Of a stretch of 64,000 bases of DNA, positions 31,922 through 40,481 are shown piece by piece. Made by a program: the position numbers and the translations under genes. Below the pieces are notes generated by a model, which worked only from the letters and a program-made list of their open reading frames with translations, was not told the origin of the DNA and did not search any database. Source of the stretch: JANXQG01 sp964615095 (GTDB lineage Bacteria > Planctomycetota > Planctomycetia > Pirellulales > Thermoguttaceae); the NCBI GenBank assembly GCA_964615095.1, contig CAZTPX010000003.1:62001-126000 (forward strand), given 5' to 3'. How positions within the stretch are numbered: the first letter of the stretch is position 1; every line of letters starts with the position of its first letter.

Positions 31922-32268
31922 GTTTGCACCGATGAACGTGGATGTATGGGATAACGGAGGCTGTAGAAGTCATTTTACCCCTTGAACTTGGGCATCACCA
32001 GAGTCGTCGACGCTGGGGCAAGAGAACTGCAAAGTCCGCGACACAGTACTTCTGGTACCGCCTTTAGGCGGAATTTGCGATAAGGGCGTTCGGAAGGAAT
32101 GGCAGGATGCTGCGTTGTGGAGGGTGGCTGGGGCATAGCGCAGTGGTGCCCTAGCCGAGCGACTGGGGCACCGCTGCGCTATGCCCCAGCCACCCCGCTC
32201 ATCTCCTCCGAACGCTCAAAGGGAACCGGCTAAAGCCGGGACTACGAACGACCCTCGCAGTGTTGTCC
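31922..32268. other. Non-coding part of the 31.2-32.3 kb gap
   Basis: No credible gene. It holds the short stem CCGCC-TTTA-GGCGG at 32058-32071, the long inverted repeat at 32122-32196, and a half copy of the 10531 palindrome at about 32224-32242. With the family A repeat at 31338 this makes the gap (about 1.1 kb) the most repeat-dense stretch of the window. Confidence 0.6.
32122..32196. repeat. Inverted repeat, family D (TGGGGCATAGCGCAG type)
   Basis: Left arm 32122-32150 (GGGTGGCTGGGGCATAGCGC and on) and right arm 32165-32196 are inverted copies with one or two mismatches, separated by about 14 bases. Within each arm GGGGCA can pair with TGCCCC/TGGTGCCC-type sequence, again giving paired mini-hairpins. 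Confidence 0.75.
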
Positions 32269-32297
32269 TTGACTTGAACCGCGCTTGTTGTTCTACT
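32269..32297 (+). promoter_or_regulatory. Candidate promoter for the CysK-CysRS fusion gene
   Basis: TTGACT at 32269-32274 (5 of 6), 17-base spacer, TCTACT at 32292-32297 (4 of 6), ending 28 bases before the ATG at 32326. Found by eye; weak -10. Confidence 0.3.
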
Positions 32298-32325
32298 GAT
32301 TCAAGCACAAGCAAATCGGTCACGG

Positions 32326-34677
32326 ATGTATGAGAATGTTGTCATGGCCCTCCCGATAGTCCACTCGGTCCTCGATTTGATCGGCGACACGCCCTTGGTC
32401 CGCATCAACCGCATGAACCCGGCCCCAGGTGTCGAACTCCTGGCGAAACTGGAGATGCGGAACCCCGGCGGGTCGGTCAAGGACCGCATCGCCCTGCGGA
32501 TGATCGAACAGGCCGAGGCCGCGGGGGACCTGATCCTTGGCAAGATCGTGCTGGAGGCCAGCAGCGGCAACACGGCCATCGGACTGGCCGTGGTCTGCGC
32601 GGTCAAGGGCTATCAGCTCCTGGTCACGATGAGCGAGTCGGCCAGCGAGGAACGCAAGCGGATCCTGAGGGCCTACGGCGCCCAGATCCTGCTCACGCCG
32701 GGCTACCGGGGCACCGATGGGGCCATCGAAGAGGCCTACCGCCTGGCACGCGAAGAACCTGGCAAGTACGTGCTCGTCGACCAGTTCAACAACGACGCCA
32801 ACTGGCAAGCCCACTACGAGGGCACGGGCCGGGAGATATGGGAGGCCACCGGTGGCAAAGTGAATGTCGTGGTGCTCGCCATGGGGACCACCGGGACCTT
32901 GATGGGCATCACCCGCATCTTGCGGCAACTTGGTCCGGCCGTTCGCGTCGTGGGCGTGGAACCCTTCAAGGGGCACAAGATCCAGGGCCTCAAGAATATG
33001 AAGGAGAGCTATCCGCCGGGGATCTTCAAGCCCGACGAACTCTCGGCGATCGTCTCCGTGGACGACGATTCGGCCTACGAGGCCGCCCGCCGCTTGGCGC
33101 GGGAAGAGGGGATATTCGTGGGCATGAGCGCCGGGGCGGCCATGAAGGTGGCCATGGACGAGGCCCGGAGCCTGGAGCAAGGCGTCGTCGTGGCCCTGCT
33201 GCCCGACGGCGGCGAGCGTTACCTTTCCACGTCGCTGTTCGTTTCCGAGACGGTCCCTGAGCCGCTGCGGTTCTACAACACGCTGCCTCGCCGCGTGGAG
33301 CAACTGGAGCCGGCCTCGCCGGGCAAGGTGACCATCTATTCCTGTGGGCCGAGCCTGGACGGGCCGCCCGACCTGGGCCTGTGCCGCCGCATGGTCTTCT
33401 CCGACGTCTTGGGGCGCTATCTCGAATACCGCGGCTACCGTGTCGTCCACGCCGTGAACCTAGGCGACATCGACGACCGCACCGTCAAGGAATGTCTCAA
33501 GACGGGCGGAAAACTCAAGGAGTTCACCGCCGCGTGGGAGCAAGTGTTCTTCGAGGCCCTGGAGGCCCTTCGCGTCCGCCGCGCGCAGCACTACCCCAGG
33601 GCCAGCGAGCACGTGGCCGACATGGTGGAGGAGACCCGCGGCCTGCTGGAAAAAGGACTGGCCTACGAGAAACTGCGATCGGTCTATTTCCGCATCAATC
33701 GCTGGGCCGACTACGGCAAGCTGTCGGGGATCGAACTGAAGCAGGTGCGGGCCGACGCGTCGACAACCTACGATTACTACGAGAAGGACGACCCGGGCGA
33801 TTTTGCCCTCTTTAAACGCCCCACGCTGGCGGAATTGAAGGCGGGCATCTTCTGGCCGACGCCCTGGGGCAACGCCAGGCCCGGCTGGCACATCGAGTGT
33901 GCTTGCATGGCCGTGCGCTGCTTGGGCCAGCCGATCGACATCCACACCGCCAGCACCGACCTGACCTTCCCGCACGGCGACAACGAGATCGCCATCGCCT
34001 GCGGACTAAAAGACAAGCCCCTGGCGCGGCTCTGGCTGCACTCGGAGGTGGTAATGTCCGAAGGCAAGAAAGTCAGCCGCGGGGCCGGTAACGACCTCAC
34101 GCTCCAGGACCTGCAAGCGCAGGGCTTCCAGGGCGCGGCCGTCCGCTACTGGTTGCTGGCCGCCCATTACCGCACCGTGTTGCACTACTTGCCCGGCGAA
34201 CTGCGGCGGGCGGAGCAGTCAGTGGCGCGGCTCAACGAATTCGTCTCGCGGTTGCAGCACTTCCCGCCGGGCCGCCCCCACGCCGGCCTGCCGCAGATCC
34301 TCCATGCCGCCCGCGCCGGCTGGCAGGAAGCCTTGGACAACGACCTCAACATGCCCAAGGCCCTGGGCCGGCTCTTCGTCTTCATTCGCCAGATCAATCG
34401 GCTGCTCAACGACGGGGAACTGGACGGCGACCAAGCCAGGCTAATCCTCGACTTCATGCGCCAGGTGGACGCGGTGCTGGCGGTGATCGACTTCGATCGC
34501 CGGGAGTCGGACGAACGCGTGGCCCGCTTGATCGAGGAGCGAACCCGCGCCCGGCAGGTTAACGATTTTTGCAAGGCCGACGCCCTGCGGGACGAGTTGT
34601 TGGCGATGGGCGTCAGCCTGACCGACACGGCCGCGGGCACGCTTTGGAAGAGCAAGCCGACGGTGGCACGTCCCTGA
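32326..34677 (+). CDS. Fused cysteine synthase and degenerate cysteinyl-tRNA synthetase
   Basis: 783 residues. Residues 1 to about 310 are a full PLP-dependent cysteine synthase: GDTPLVRI, PLP lysine Lys52 in GGSVKDRI, SSGNTAIGLA, GTTGTLMG and LLPDGGERYL. Residues about 316-783 match full-length CysRS: IYSCG, LGDIDDR, GWHIEC, FPHGDNEIA, and a C-terminal FCKADALRDELLAMG. Zinc ligands are kept (Cys340, Cys525, His550, Glu554). However the HIGH motif is Asp349-Leu-Gly-Leu352 and KMSKS is Lys582-Val-Ser-Arg-Gly586. Loss of both His residues of HIGH makes normal Cys-AMP formation doubtful, so a true cysS is expected elsewhere. Possible roles are a regulated or alternative cysteine ligation coupled to synthesis. 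A second ATG at 32344 is also possible. It is not in an obvious operon. Confidence 0.92.
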   Translation: MYENVVMALPIVHSVLDLIGDTPLVRINRMNPAPGVELLAKLEMRNPGGSVKDRIALRMIEQAEAAGDLILGKIVLEASSGNTAIGLAVVCAVKGYQLLVTMSESASEERKRILRAYGAQILLTPGYRGTDGAIEEAYRLAREEPGKYVLVDQFNNDANWQAHYEGTGREIWEATGGKVNVVVLAMGTTGTLMGITRILRQLGPAVRVVGVEPFKGHKIQGLKNMKESYPPGIFKPDELSAIVSVDDDSAYEAARRLAREEGIFVGMSAGAAMKVAMDEARSLEQGVVVALLPDGGERYLSTSLFVSETVPEPLRFYNTLPRRVEQLEPASPGKVTIYSCGPSLDGPPDLGLCRRMVFSDVLGRYLEYRGYRVVHAVNLGDIDDRTVKECLKTGGKLKEFTAAWEQVFFEALEALRVRRAQHYPRASEHVADMVEETRGLLEKGLAYEKLRSVYFRINRWADYGKLSGIELKQVRADASTTYDYYEKDDPGDFALFKRPTLAELKAGIFWPTPWGNARPGWHIECACMAVRCLGQPIDIHTASTDLTFPHGDNEIAIACGLKDKPLARLWLHSEVVMSEGKKVSRGAGNDLTLQDLQAQGFQGAAVRYWLLAAHYRTVLHYLPGELRRAEQSVARLNEFVSRLQHFPPGRPHAGLPQILHAARAGWQEALDNDLNMPKALGRLFVFIRQINRLLNDGELDGDQARLILDFMRQVDAVLAVIDFDRRESDERVARLIEERTRARQVNDFCKADALRDELLAMGVSLTDTAAGTLWKSKPTVARP

Positions 34678-34878
34678 GCTTGCGAAGGTCGCGGCGAACT
34701 AGCGGCTCGCGTTTGGAATCTTGTCGAGAAACGGTACCGTGTGTTATGCCTCCGCCATGCTGCGTCTGCGTCGCGAGAACGGCGGCGATGCTTGGGTAAA
34801 GCGGTTTTTCCGCCACCTGGCCACCTGCCCTGAAGCTGATTCCGGTACTGAAGCCGGAGCGCTCAAGCAGGGATGATG

Positions 34879-35964
34879 TCAGAGCGCCGCCCGAACATCC
34901 TTAGGCTCAACATCGCCGACCAACTCCACGTGGCCCATGCGCGTGGGCAGAATGAACCTCAACTTGCCGTGCTCGACCTTCTTGTCGTGCATCATCGTGG
35001 CCAGGACCTTCTCCGCGTCGAGTTTTGGGGCCTTGCTCGGCAAACCGAGAACGTCGAGCAGGGCCTGCTGCCGGGCGACAAAGGCCGCGTCCACCTGGCC
35101 CAGCCGCTCGGCTAGGCGGGCCGCACACATCATGCCCATGCTCACCGCCTCGCCGTGCAACAGTTCGCCATAGCCGGTTAGCGACTCGAAGGCGTGCGCA
35201 AAGGTGTGGCCATAGTTCAAGACGGCGCGCAAGCCGGTCTCCTCGCGTTCGTCCTTCTCGACCACGTCGGCCTTCAGCCGGCAACAGCGGGCGACCACGC
35301 GGACGAGCGTCTGGGGATCGCGCGTGAGGAGTTTGGCCGCGTTGGTCTCCAGGTCGGCAAAAAACTCGGCGTCGAGAATCACGCCATACTTGACGACCTC
35401 GCCAAGCCCCGACAGGTATTCCCGCTTGGGCAGCGTGTCCAGCGTGGCCGTATCGACGAACACGCCCAGCGGTTGCAAGAATGCCCCGACCATGTTCTTG
35501 GCCTGCGACAGGTTGATGCCCACTTTGCCGCCCACGGAACTATCGACCTGGGCCAGCAGCGTGGTGGGGATCTGCAGGAACCGCAGCCCGCGGGCGAAGG
35601 TGGCGGCGATGAAACCGGCCAGGTCGCCGACCACGCCGCCGCCCACGGCCGCGACGACCGTCTTGCGGTCGACATCGAGTTCCAGCATGCCTTCCCAGAG
35701 TTTCGCGGCCACTTCCACCGCCTTGCTTTTCTCGCCGGGGGCGACGGCTACGATCGCCACCTCGATCGACGCGCTGGTGAGACTTTCGGCCACTTTGACT
35801 GCATGCGGTTCCTGCACGTTGGCATCGGTGAAAATGATGGCCTGCGAGACCTTCCCGCGGTCCTTCAGGAAGCGGCCGGTTTCGGCCAGGTTGCCGGCGC
35901 CGATTTCAATATCGTAGCTGCGCGGTCCCAGATCGACGCGGACGTTTTGGGAGGTGAAAGACAT
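34879..35964 (-). CDS. aroB: 3-dehydroquinate synthase
   Basis: 361 residues, the usual AroB size. Conserved parts are GGGVVGDLAGFIAAT (NAD-binding), FLQIPTTLLAQVDSSVGGKVGIN with the catalytic Lys region, and the zinc ligands Glu (LSGLGEVVKYG) and two His (LNYGHTFAHAFE and LLHGEAV). It carries out the second step of the shikimate pathway, making 3-dehydroquinate from DAHP. The 76-residue gene upstream ends 27 bp before it, so the two are probably one unit. The 200-bp gap after it shows no gene. Confidence 0.96.
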   Translation of the reverse strand: MSFTSQNVRVDLGPRSYDIEIGAGNLAETGRFLKDRGKVSQAIIFTDANVQEPHAVKVAESLTSASIEVAIVAVAPGEKSKAVEVAAKLWEGMLELDVDRKTVVAAVGGGVVGDLAGFIAATFARGLRFLQIPTTLLAQVDSSVGGKVGINLSQAKNMVGAFLQPLGVFVDTATLDTLPKREYLSGLGEVVKYGVILDAEFFADLETNAAKLLTRDPQTLVRVVARCCRLKADVVEKDEREETGLRAVLNYGHTFAHAFESLTGYGELLHGEAVSMGMMCAARLAERLGQVDAAFVARQQALLDVLGLPSKAPKLDAEKVLATMMHDKKVEHGKLRFILPTRMGHVELVGDVEPKDVRAAL

Positions 35965-35991
35965 GAAGAATCCTTGTCCAAGCCGGTATTC

Positions 35992-36222
35992 TCACGTGCC
36001 CGTCAACCGCGCGATATCTCCCGCGGTAACCGTGATGCGGCGGCTGAAACCCGTGTGGAGACGGACATATTCAAGCTTTTCGGCGTGGGCCGGATCGGCG
36101 TGCAATTGGGCCTCGATCCGTTGCCGATCGGCGGGGTTAACGACGTTCAAATCGGCGGGCCAGATGGTCTCCGACTCTTGGACCAGCGATTCGCGGTAGG
36201 GGTTCCAGGGATTGGCGGCCAT
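35992..36222 (-). CDS. Small conserved-looking protein of unknown function
   Basis: 76 residues, soluble, with alternating helices: MAANPWNPYRESLVQE, then NPADRQRIEAQLHADPAH, and a basic LHTGFSRRITV near the end. No family recognised. It lies between epmA (69 bp upstream on the same strand) and aroB (27 bp downstream), so it is likely co-transcribed with aroB. The strong helical pattern and operon position support a real gene. Confidence 0.55.
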   Translation of the reverse strand: MAANPWNPYRESLVQESETIWPADLNVVNPADRQRIEAQLHADPAHAEKLEYVRLHTGFSRRITVTAGDIARLTGT

Positions 36223-36291
36223 TGATGGGTTCCATGTAGTGAATCGTTATGCTCATTTCGAATTATACGCTTGGCCCCGCGCGGTCCGCAA

Positions 36292-37260
36292 TCAGGCCCG
36301 GTCCCATGGGAAGGCGATTACCTCGTCGATCGACTTGGCCCCGGCGGCCAGCATCACAAGCCGGTCGAATCCCAAGGCGCAGCCCACCGCTGCCGGCAGG
36401 CCACGCTCCATCGCCTGCAAAAGACGGCTTTCCTCGGGCAAGGCCGGTTTGCCGTCGCCGCGGCGGAGTTGGTTCGTCCGGGCATTGCGGCGGCGCAATT
36501 CGCCCGCATCGAGCAACTCGTGATAGCCGTTGGCCAGTTCCCAGCCGGAGACATAAAGTTCGAACCGCTCAGCCAAGGGCGGGTTGCCGGGTCGCACTTG
36601 GGCCAAAGCCGCCTGGCTGGCGGGAAAATCGTGGAGCAACACGGGCCGTTCCAGGCCAAGGTGGGCCTGTACGCGCTCGGTTAAGAGCCAGTCCAGCCAG
36701 CCGTCGCGGTCGTCCTTTGCCAGGCTTTCCGGCGGGCGAAAGCCACCCTGCGAGGCCACAGCGATCAGGTCTTCCGTGGTTACGGCATGCGGATCGATGC
36801 CCGCGTATCGCTGGAAGGCATCCGCGTAGCTCAGCAACTCGGCCGGGCCGCGCCACAAAAGCGACTCGCACAGGTCGCTGGTCAGTCGCATCCCGGCCGG
36901 GAGATCATCACCCGTTTGGTACCACTCGACGAGCGTGAACTCCGGGTTGTGCAAGGCCCCCTGTTCCTCCTGGCGGAAGACACGGCTAACCTGGTAGATT
37001 GCCTCGGCTCCGGCCGCCAGCAGTCGTTTCATGGCGAATTCCGGCGACGTCTGCAGCCAGAAAGTCTGCGGCCTTCCGCCCGCGGGGCCGACCTGAAGTG
37101 CAAACGGATCGAGGTGCCGATCGACCACCGTATCGGCCGAAAGGACCGGCGTTTCCACTTCAAGAAACCCGCGACGATCGAAAAACTCGCGAAGCTGCCG
37201 CAGCAGGCCGGCCCGCAAACGCAGGTTTTGCCACGACGCAGTAGGCAGGAAATCGGGCAT
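36292..37260 (-). CDS. epmA: EF-P--(R)-beta-lysine ligase (GenX/PoxA/YjeA)
   Basis: 322 residues, the length of EpmA, a shortened lysyl-tRNA synthetase lacking the anticodon-binding domain. Class II motifs are present: FLEVETPVL (motif 1), VFRQEEQGALHNPEFTLVEW (motif 2) and GCALGFDRLVML (motif 3). EpmA adenylates (R)-beta-lysine and attaches it to Lys34 of EF-P. Its gene starts just 9 bp after the efp stop on the same strand, and epmB is divergent on the other side of efp, so the whole pathway is grouped. This context fixes the assignment over a housekeeping LysRS. Confidence 0.95.
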   Translation of the reverse strand: MPDFLPTASWQNLRLRAGLLRQLREFFDRRGFLEVETPVLSADTVVDRHLDPFALQVGPAGGRPQTFWLQTSPEFAMKRLLAAGAEAIYQVSRVFRQEEQGALHNPEFTLVEWYQTGDDLPAGMRLTSDLCESLLWRGPAELLSYADAFQRYAGIDPHAVTTEDLIAVASQGGFRPPESLAKDDRDGWLDWLLTERVQAHLGLERPVLLHDFPASQAALAQVRPGNPPLAERFELYVSGWELANGYHELLDAGELRRRNARTNQLRRGDGKPALPEESRLLQAMERGLPAAVGCALGFDRLVMLAAGAKSIDEVIAFPWDRA

Positions 37261-37269
37261 AGCGAACGG

Positions 37270-37839
37270 CTACTCCCGCACCCGCTCCAAGTATTCGCCG
37301 GTGCGGGTATCGATCTTGATCAAGTCGCCGATGTTGACGAACACCGGGCACTGGAATTCGGCGCCCGTCTCTACCTTGCAAGGTTTGCTCACGTTCGTGG
37401 CAGTGTTGCCACGGGCGCCCGGCTCGCAGTACTCGATTTTCAACACCACGTGGTTCGGCGGAGTGACAGTAATTGCGTTGCCGTTGTAAAGCACCATGCT
37501 GCAGACCATCGACTCCTTGATGAACTTCCACGTGTCGCCCACCTGTTCGGCGGTCAACTCGTGCTGCTCATAGCTGTCGTTGTCCATGAAGACGAATTTG
37601 TCACCCTGGCGGTAGAGGTACTGGGCACTGATTTCGTCGACGTCGGCCGACTCGATCGAATCGCCGCTCTTCCAGGTACGATCGATCGTGGTTCCGCGGA
37701 TCAGGTGTTTTAGCCGGCACTTGTACAATGCCTGTCCCTTGCCCGGCTTCACAAAATTGCACTCGATCATCAAGTAGGGGTCGCCGTCAAGTTTGACCTT
37801 CAGGCCTTTTTTGAAATCGCTCGTGTTGATAGTGCCCAC
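37270..37839 (-). CDS. efp: Translation elongation factor P
   Basis: 189 residues, full length with three beta-barrel domains. Lys34 in VKPGKGQALYKCRL is the residue modified with beta-lysine in the EpmA/EpmB type, and its PGKG loop is intact. The C-terminal GDLIKIDTRTGEYLERV is the signature of domain III. EF-P frees ribosomes stalled at proline runs. Gene order epmB (divergent), efp, epmA makes the modification system complete except for EpmC, which is not in the window and is not always needed. Confidence 0.97.
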   Translation of the reverse strand: MGTINTSDFKKGLKVKLDGDPYLMIECNFVKPGKGQALYKCRLKHLIRGTTIDRTWKSGDSIESADVDEISAQYLYRQGDKFVFMDNDSYEQHELTAEQVGDTWKFIKESMVCSMVLYNGNAITVTPPNHVVLKIEYCEPGARGNTATNVSKPCKVETGAEFQCPVFVNIGDLIKIDTRTGEYLERVRE

Positions 37840-37967
37840 GTCAGATTTTCCGTTTCACTTTCTAGCTGGATAGGTAAATTGTCATTCGTTGCCGTTGTCA
37901 GGCATTCCGCCGGTGAAGCATTGCCTTCACTTTCTGAAACGCGATGGCTGTGCTACGATTGGCGTGT

Positions 37968-39017
37968 ATGGAATCTTCTGCTGTTCCTCTAATATCGACC
38001 TGTTCCGCGGCTGCCGCAGCCGGAAAAACCGGGCAGAGCATGGGCGGGGATTGGCGAACCATCCTAGCACAGGCCGTCCGCGACCCGGTCGAACTCTGTC
38101 GCCGGCTTGGACTGCCGACGGAATTGGCGGCCGAAGCCGCCTCCTCCACGGCCGCCTTTTCCATGCTCGTGCCGGAGCCTTTTCTGGCCCGCATTCGTCG
38201 TGGCGACCCCGACGATCCGCTCCTGGCCCAAGTCCTTCCCCGTAGGTTGGAAACGGCCGACAATCCGCAGTTTACCGTCGATCCGCTGCACGAGGTAGGG
38301 GGCGTGCGCGCGCCCGGCCTATTGGGAAAGTATAAGGGCAGATTCTTGATCGTAGCAAGTGGGGTCTGTGCCGTCCACTGCCGTTTCTGTTTTCGGCGGC
38401 ATTTCCCCTACGTTCAGGCCATCTCCCGACAGTCGTGGCCGGGGGTTCTTCAACAGATTACTGCGGAAACGTCGATCGAGGAAGTCATTCTCAGCGGCGG
38501 TGACCCTCTGTCGGCCAGCGATAGCCGGCTGGCGGAAATTGCGGAACAGCTTGCCGCCATCCCCCACCTTCGTCGGCTGCGGGTCCATAGCCGTCTGCCC
38601 ATCATCATTCCGCAGCGGGTGAACGACGAGTTGCTGGCTTGGTTGCGGGGTACGCGGTTGGTGGCTTTTCTGGTTGTCCACTGCAACCATCCGGCCGAGA
38701 TCGATACCGACGTGGCGGCCGCCTTGGGCCGGTTGGTAGACGCGGGAGTGCCGGTCTTGAATCAGGCCGTCTTGCTCCGCGGGGTCAATGACGACGTGGA
38801 AGTGCTTGCCGAGCTTTTTGGCCGGTTGGTCGACCTGCGGGTGTTGCCGTATTATTTGCACCAACTCGACCGCGTGGCCGGGGCCGCGCATTTCGAGGTC
38901 TCGGAGTCGCGCGGCCGCGAGCTGATCCGCCAGCTTCGTACACGGCTGCCCGGCTATGCCGTACCCCGCTACGTTCGCGACACCCCGGGGGCGGCTCATA
39001 AAGAGGTCTTGGAATGA
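37968..39017 (+). CDS. epmB: EF-P beta-lysylation protein, lysine 2,3-aminomutase-like radical SAM enzyme
   Basis: 349 residues from ATG 37968 (an in-frame ATG at 37944 adds eight). The radical SAM motif Cys124-X3-Cys128-X2-Cys131 is in CAVHCRFCFRRHFPY, followed by LSGGDPLSA (GGE-like motif) and PLP-binding and C-terminal regions of the KamA family. EpmB converts L-alpha-lysine to (R)-beta-lysine, the donor used by EpmA. It is shorter than true catabolic KamA (about 420) and matches EpmB. Divergent from efp with a 128-bp shared control region. Confidence 0.93.
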   Translation: MESSAVPLISTCSAAAAAGKTGQSMGGDWRTILAQAVRDPVELCRRLGLPTELAAEAASSTAAFSMLVPEPFLARIRRGDPDDPLLAQVLPRRLETADNPQFTVDPLHEVGGVRAPGLLGKYKGRFLIVASGVCAVHCRFCFRRHFPYVQAISRQSWPGVLQQITAETSIEEVILSGGDPLSASDSRLAEIAEQLAAIPHLRRLRVHSRLPIIIPQRVNDELLAWLRGTRLVAFLVVHCNHPAEIDTDVAAALGRLVDAGVPVLNQAVLLRGVNDDVEVLAELFGRLVDLRVLPYYLHQLDRVAGAAHFEVSESRGRELIRQLRTRLPGYAVPRYVRDTPGAAHKEVLE

Positions 39018-39024
39018 CCCTGCG

Positions 39025-40386
39025 CTACTTGCTGGCCAGCGTCACAGCGGGCACAGCGGCGGGCGCGGGGCCGTTGCTGCAGACCAGCTTTCCGATCGGA
39101 TGCCCATCGGCAAACACGCCCATCAGATAGGTGTTTCGTCCGGCTTCGATGCGAACGGTCGTGTCGGCGCCGCGGAGGCCGCCAAAACCGCCGTCCGGCT
39201 GCAAGTGGATCGGATGGTCGCCGGCCGGCAACTCGATGCGCAACACCTGGATGCGGTCGGGCAGCACGCCCCAGCAGCGGCAATCGGCCGATTCCATCGC
39301 TTCCCAGGCAACCCCGCCAACGTCCATAGCCAAATTGGCCCACGTGTTGTTCTGCGTTTTCAGGGCTGTCTTCGCTCCATAGACGATGGCCTCCTTGGCC
39401 GCGCGGCGGAAGACCGCCCGCACGACCACGCGGGGATAGATAGCCTGGTACTGCTCGACCGCCAGGCGGCCGACGTCGGTGATCGTGGCCGTGGGACCAA
39501 TGGCGTGGCCGTCGGCTGAAACCAGCACGCTGTTCATGGGATTATGGTAAACGACCACCTTGGGCACTTTGATCGGCGCCACCGAGGGCGGTATGCTGTG
39601 CGCCGACGTGGCATTGACAATGGCGCTGGCGGCAAACATGGAAATCGTCGCCGCCACTTCCACGGTTTCCACCTTGTACGGTCCCCGCCCCACCAGGGCA
39701 AAGACGTAGAGCACACCGTTCCCCTGCTGGCTGTGGTGGCCATGCGTGGCACGCTCGACGTCATAGCGGCCAAAGGGGAAGTCAGGCTCCCAACTGCAAA
39801 CCTTCATGTAGCTGCGGGCGGCCTCGTTGTAGTCGATGCGGCTGGACTCGTCAATGGCGCCGTGAATGTATTCGCCCAAAGCCACCCGTTTATAGGCCAA
39901 CTTGGGGTTCTGCTGTGCATCCTCGGCCCCGGAGGCGATAATGCGTTCCTGCATGTCGGAAACTTGCAGGGCGTAGGCCGTGGCATCGGCCCCGCCGTTC
40001 ATCAAGTTGGAGATGGCCAACATGGCGCGGACGAGGATCTTCTCGTAGTCTTCACCCGCATAGGCCGTGAAGGTGTCGTCGGTGAGCATCGAGCCGGCCT
40101 TCTCAACCAGGCTCGCCTGCGAGTTGTAGTCCAGCGTATCGCGGGCATCGCGCAGGAGCATTTCAGCCTCTTTGGGCCGCCCCGCCGCCAATTCCACCAC
40201 TGCCCGGTCGAGCTTGAGGACCACGGCCTCGCGCGGGTAGCTGTCGATGAGCTTCTCCAGCCGGATCGATGCCGTTTCCACGTTGCCTTCATAGAAATCG
40301 GTACGTACGTCGTGCAGCCGATTGGCGTGGTTGGCACAGCCGGCGGAAAGCAGCAGGGTTGCGAGGATCAGCGTAAAATGGCGCAT
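39025..40386 (-). CDS. COG3014-like lipoprotein
   Basis: 453 residues from ATG 40386, which gives a lipoprotein signal peptide with lipobox LSAGC near residue 17. The N-terminal half is helical repeat-like (VETASIRLEKLIDSYP, DRAVVELAAGRPKEAEMLL), resembling the tetratricopeptide part of COG3014 proteins. The C-terminal half has beta-type VVVRAVFRRAAKEAIVYGA and LPDRIQVLRIELPAG. COG3014-type lipoproteins are often encoded beside an LpoB-like and a YcfL-like lipoprotein, and an LpoB-like gene lies directly upstream here (95 bp). An envelope role linked to peptidoglycan synthesis is inferred. The stop is 8 bp from that of epmB on the other strand. Confidence 0.7.
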   Translation of the reverse strand: MRHFTLILATLLLSAGCANHANRLHDVRTDFYEGNVETASIRLEKLIDSYPREAVVLKLDRAVVELAAGRPKEAEMLLRDARDTLDYNSQASLVEKAGSMLTDDTFTAYAGEDYEKILVRAMLAISNLMNGGADATAYALQVSDMQERIIASGAEDAQQNPKLAYKRVALGEYIHGAIDESSRIDYNEAARSYMKVCSWEPDFPFGRYDVERATHGHHSQQGNGVLYVFALVGRGPYKVETVEVAATISMFAASAIVNATSAHSIPPSVAPIKVPKVVVYHNPMNSVLVSADGHAIGPTATITDVGRLAVEQYQAIYPRVVVRAVFRRAAKEAIVYGAKTALKTQNNTWANLAMDVGGVAWEAMESADCRCWGVLPDRIQVLRIELPAGDHPIHLQPDGGFGGLRGADTTVRIEAGRNTYLMGVFADGHPIGKLVCSNGPAPAAVPAVTLASK

Positions 40387-40481
40387 GGCAACATGAGGAT
40401 CAAGGATGAGGGATAAGAGACTCGCTGCGGCGATCGGTCGCTGCGGCAATTCTCACAGTCACCTTCATTCTCCGCGTTTTC

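Noticed and set aside
35194..36225. A 343-codon + strand frame over aroB
   Set aside because: Antisense to aroB, which has all its zinc and NAD motifs.
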